Shown one piece after another: positions 17,997-18,138 of a stretch of DNA of 18,138 nt (position 1 is the stretch's first letter; each line of letters begins with the position of its first letter). The notes beneath the pieces were generated by a model. That model made no database searches. It was not told the DNA's origin and saw only the letters and a program-made list of their open reading frames with translations. Source of the stretch: Oehlia diaphana (Eukaryota; Glomeromycota; Glomeromycetes; Glomerales; Glomeraceae); assembly GCA_003833135.1 (NCBI GenBank), contig QZLH01000839.1, forward strand, positions 9,144 to 27,281, in the 5' to 3' direction. A program made the position numbers and the translations under genes.

Positions 17997-18138
17997 TACT
18001 ACAGAGGGTCACCAAAAGTCTCCGAACGATTTTTGGCCCGATATTAAACTTAAATTTTTTAATACTTAAGCTTATAAAAAAATCAAGTTTTTATTTAAAC
18101 AGGGTTTGATCTACATTTCGTACTAAGTAACTAGTACT
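17997..18138 (+). mobile_element. Left end of a Tc1/mariner-like transposon (cut by window edge)
   Basis: After a TA dinucleotide (17997-17998) comes CTACAGAGGGTCACC and then AAAAGTCTCCGAACG. The layout CAGxGG...CCAAAAGTxTCCGxAC is the usual terminal inverted repeat style of Tc1/mariner elements, which insert at TA. Further in, GTACTA (18120-18125) and TAGTAC (18132-18137) form a perfect inverted pair with a 6-bp gap, as in a subterminal binding site. The transposase and other end would be beyond the window, so completeness cannot be judged. It lies just past the BCAS3 3' region. Confidence 0.6.

Noticed and set aside
1..18138. tRNA, rRNA, CRISPR array or bacterial operon signals
   Set aside because: No B-box-like GGTTCGANTCC, no rRNA signature, no regularly spaced direct repeats; spliced genes rule out a bacterial origin.
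1..18138. A novel multi-gene system linking the four genes
   Set aside because: Each gene is a known housekeeping or regulatory family with its own process; adjacency alone in a fungal genome does not imply joint function.

Overview
The window looks like nuclear DNA of a fungus with a very AT-rich genome: long poly(A) tracts, (TA)n runs, introns of about 55-95 nt beginning GT and ending AG, and S/N-rich low-complexity insertions in proteins. Gene content and style fit an arbuscular mycorrhizal fungus (Glomeromycotina, Rhizophagus-like). That placement is inference, since no marker gene is present. The gene models start at ATG; open frames that begin at TTG or GTG were trimmed.

Four complete spliced protein genes could be assembled by joining exons by reading frame, GT-AG sites and family motifs. 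(1) Minus strand, 4479-1097: a cellular RNA-dependent RNA polymerase of the QDE-1/EGO-1 type, 2 exons, 1106 aa. (2) Plus strand, 5522-11004: a Diaphanous-related formin, 17 exons, about 1435 aa, with GBD/FH3, a polyproline FH1, FH2 and a C-terminal DAD. (3) Minus strand, 13149-11188: UBA4/MOCS3, the E1-like adenylyltransferase/sulfurtransferase, 9 exons, 462 aa. (4) Plus strand, 13685-17690: a BCAS3-family WD40 protein related to the PROPPIN/ATG18 fold, 8 exons, 1165 aa.

The layout alternates: RdRP and formin are divergent across about 1.04 kb, formin and UBA4 converge with 183 bp between stop codons, and UBA4 and BCAS3 are divergent across 535 bp. Both divergent intergenic regions carry an ATCACGTGAT palindrome. 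The UBA4/BCAS3 one also has three TGCGCA hexamers, a Gcn4/AP-1-type site and a CRE-like site in about 60 bp. The formin promoter has a duplicated 15-bp element next to TATA-like boxes and a short upstream ORF.

The edges are repetitive. Positions 1-87 are nearly pure A. The last ~140 bases, from 17999, look like one end of a Tc1/mariner-type transposon cut by the window edge. The four genes serve different processes (RNA silencing, actin assembly, tRNA thiolation/molybdenum cofactor, autophagy), and nothing indicates a shared pathway. I found no rRNA, tRNA, CRISPR or prokaryotic feature, and no convincing novel multi-gene system.
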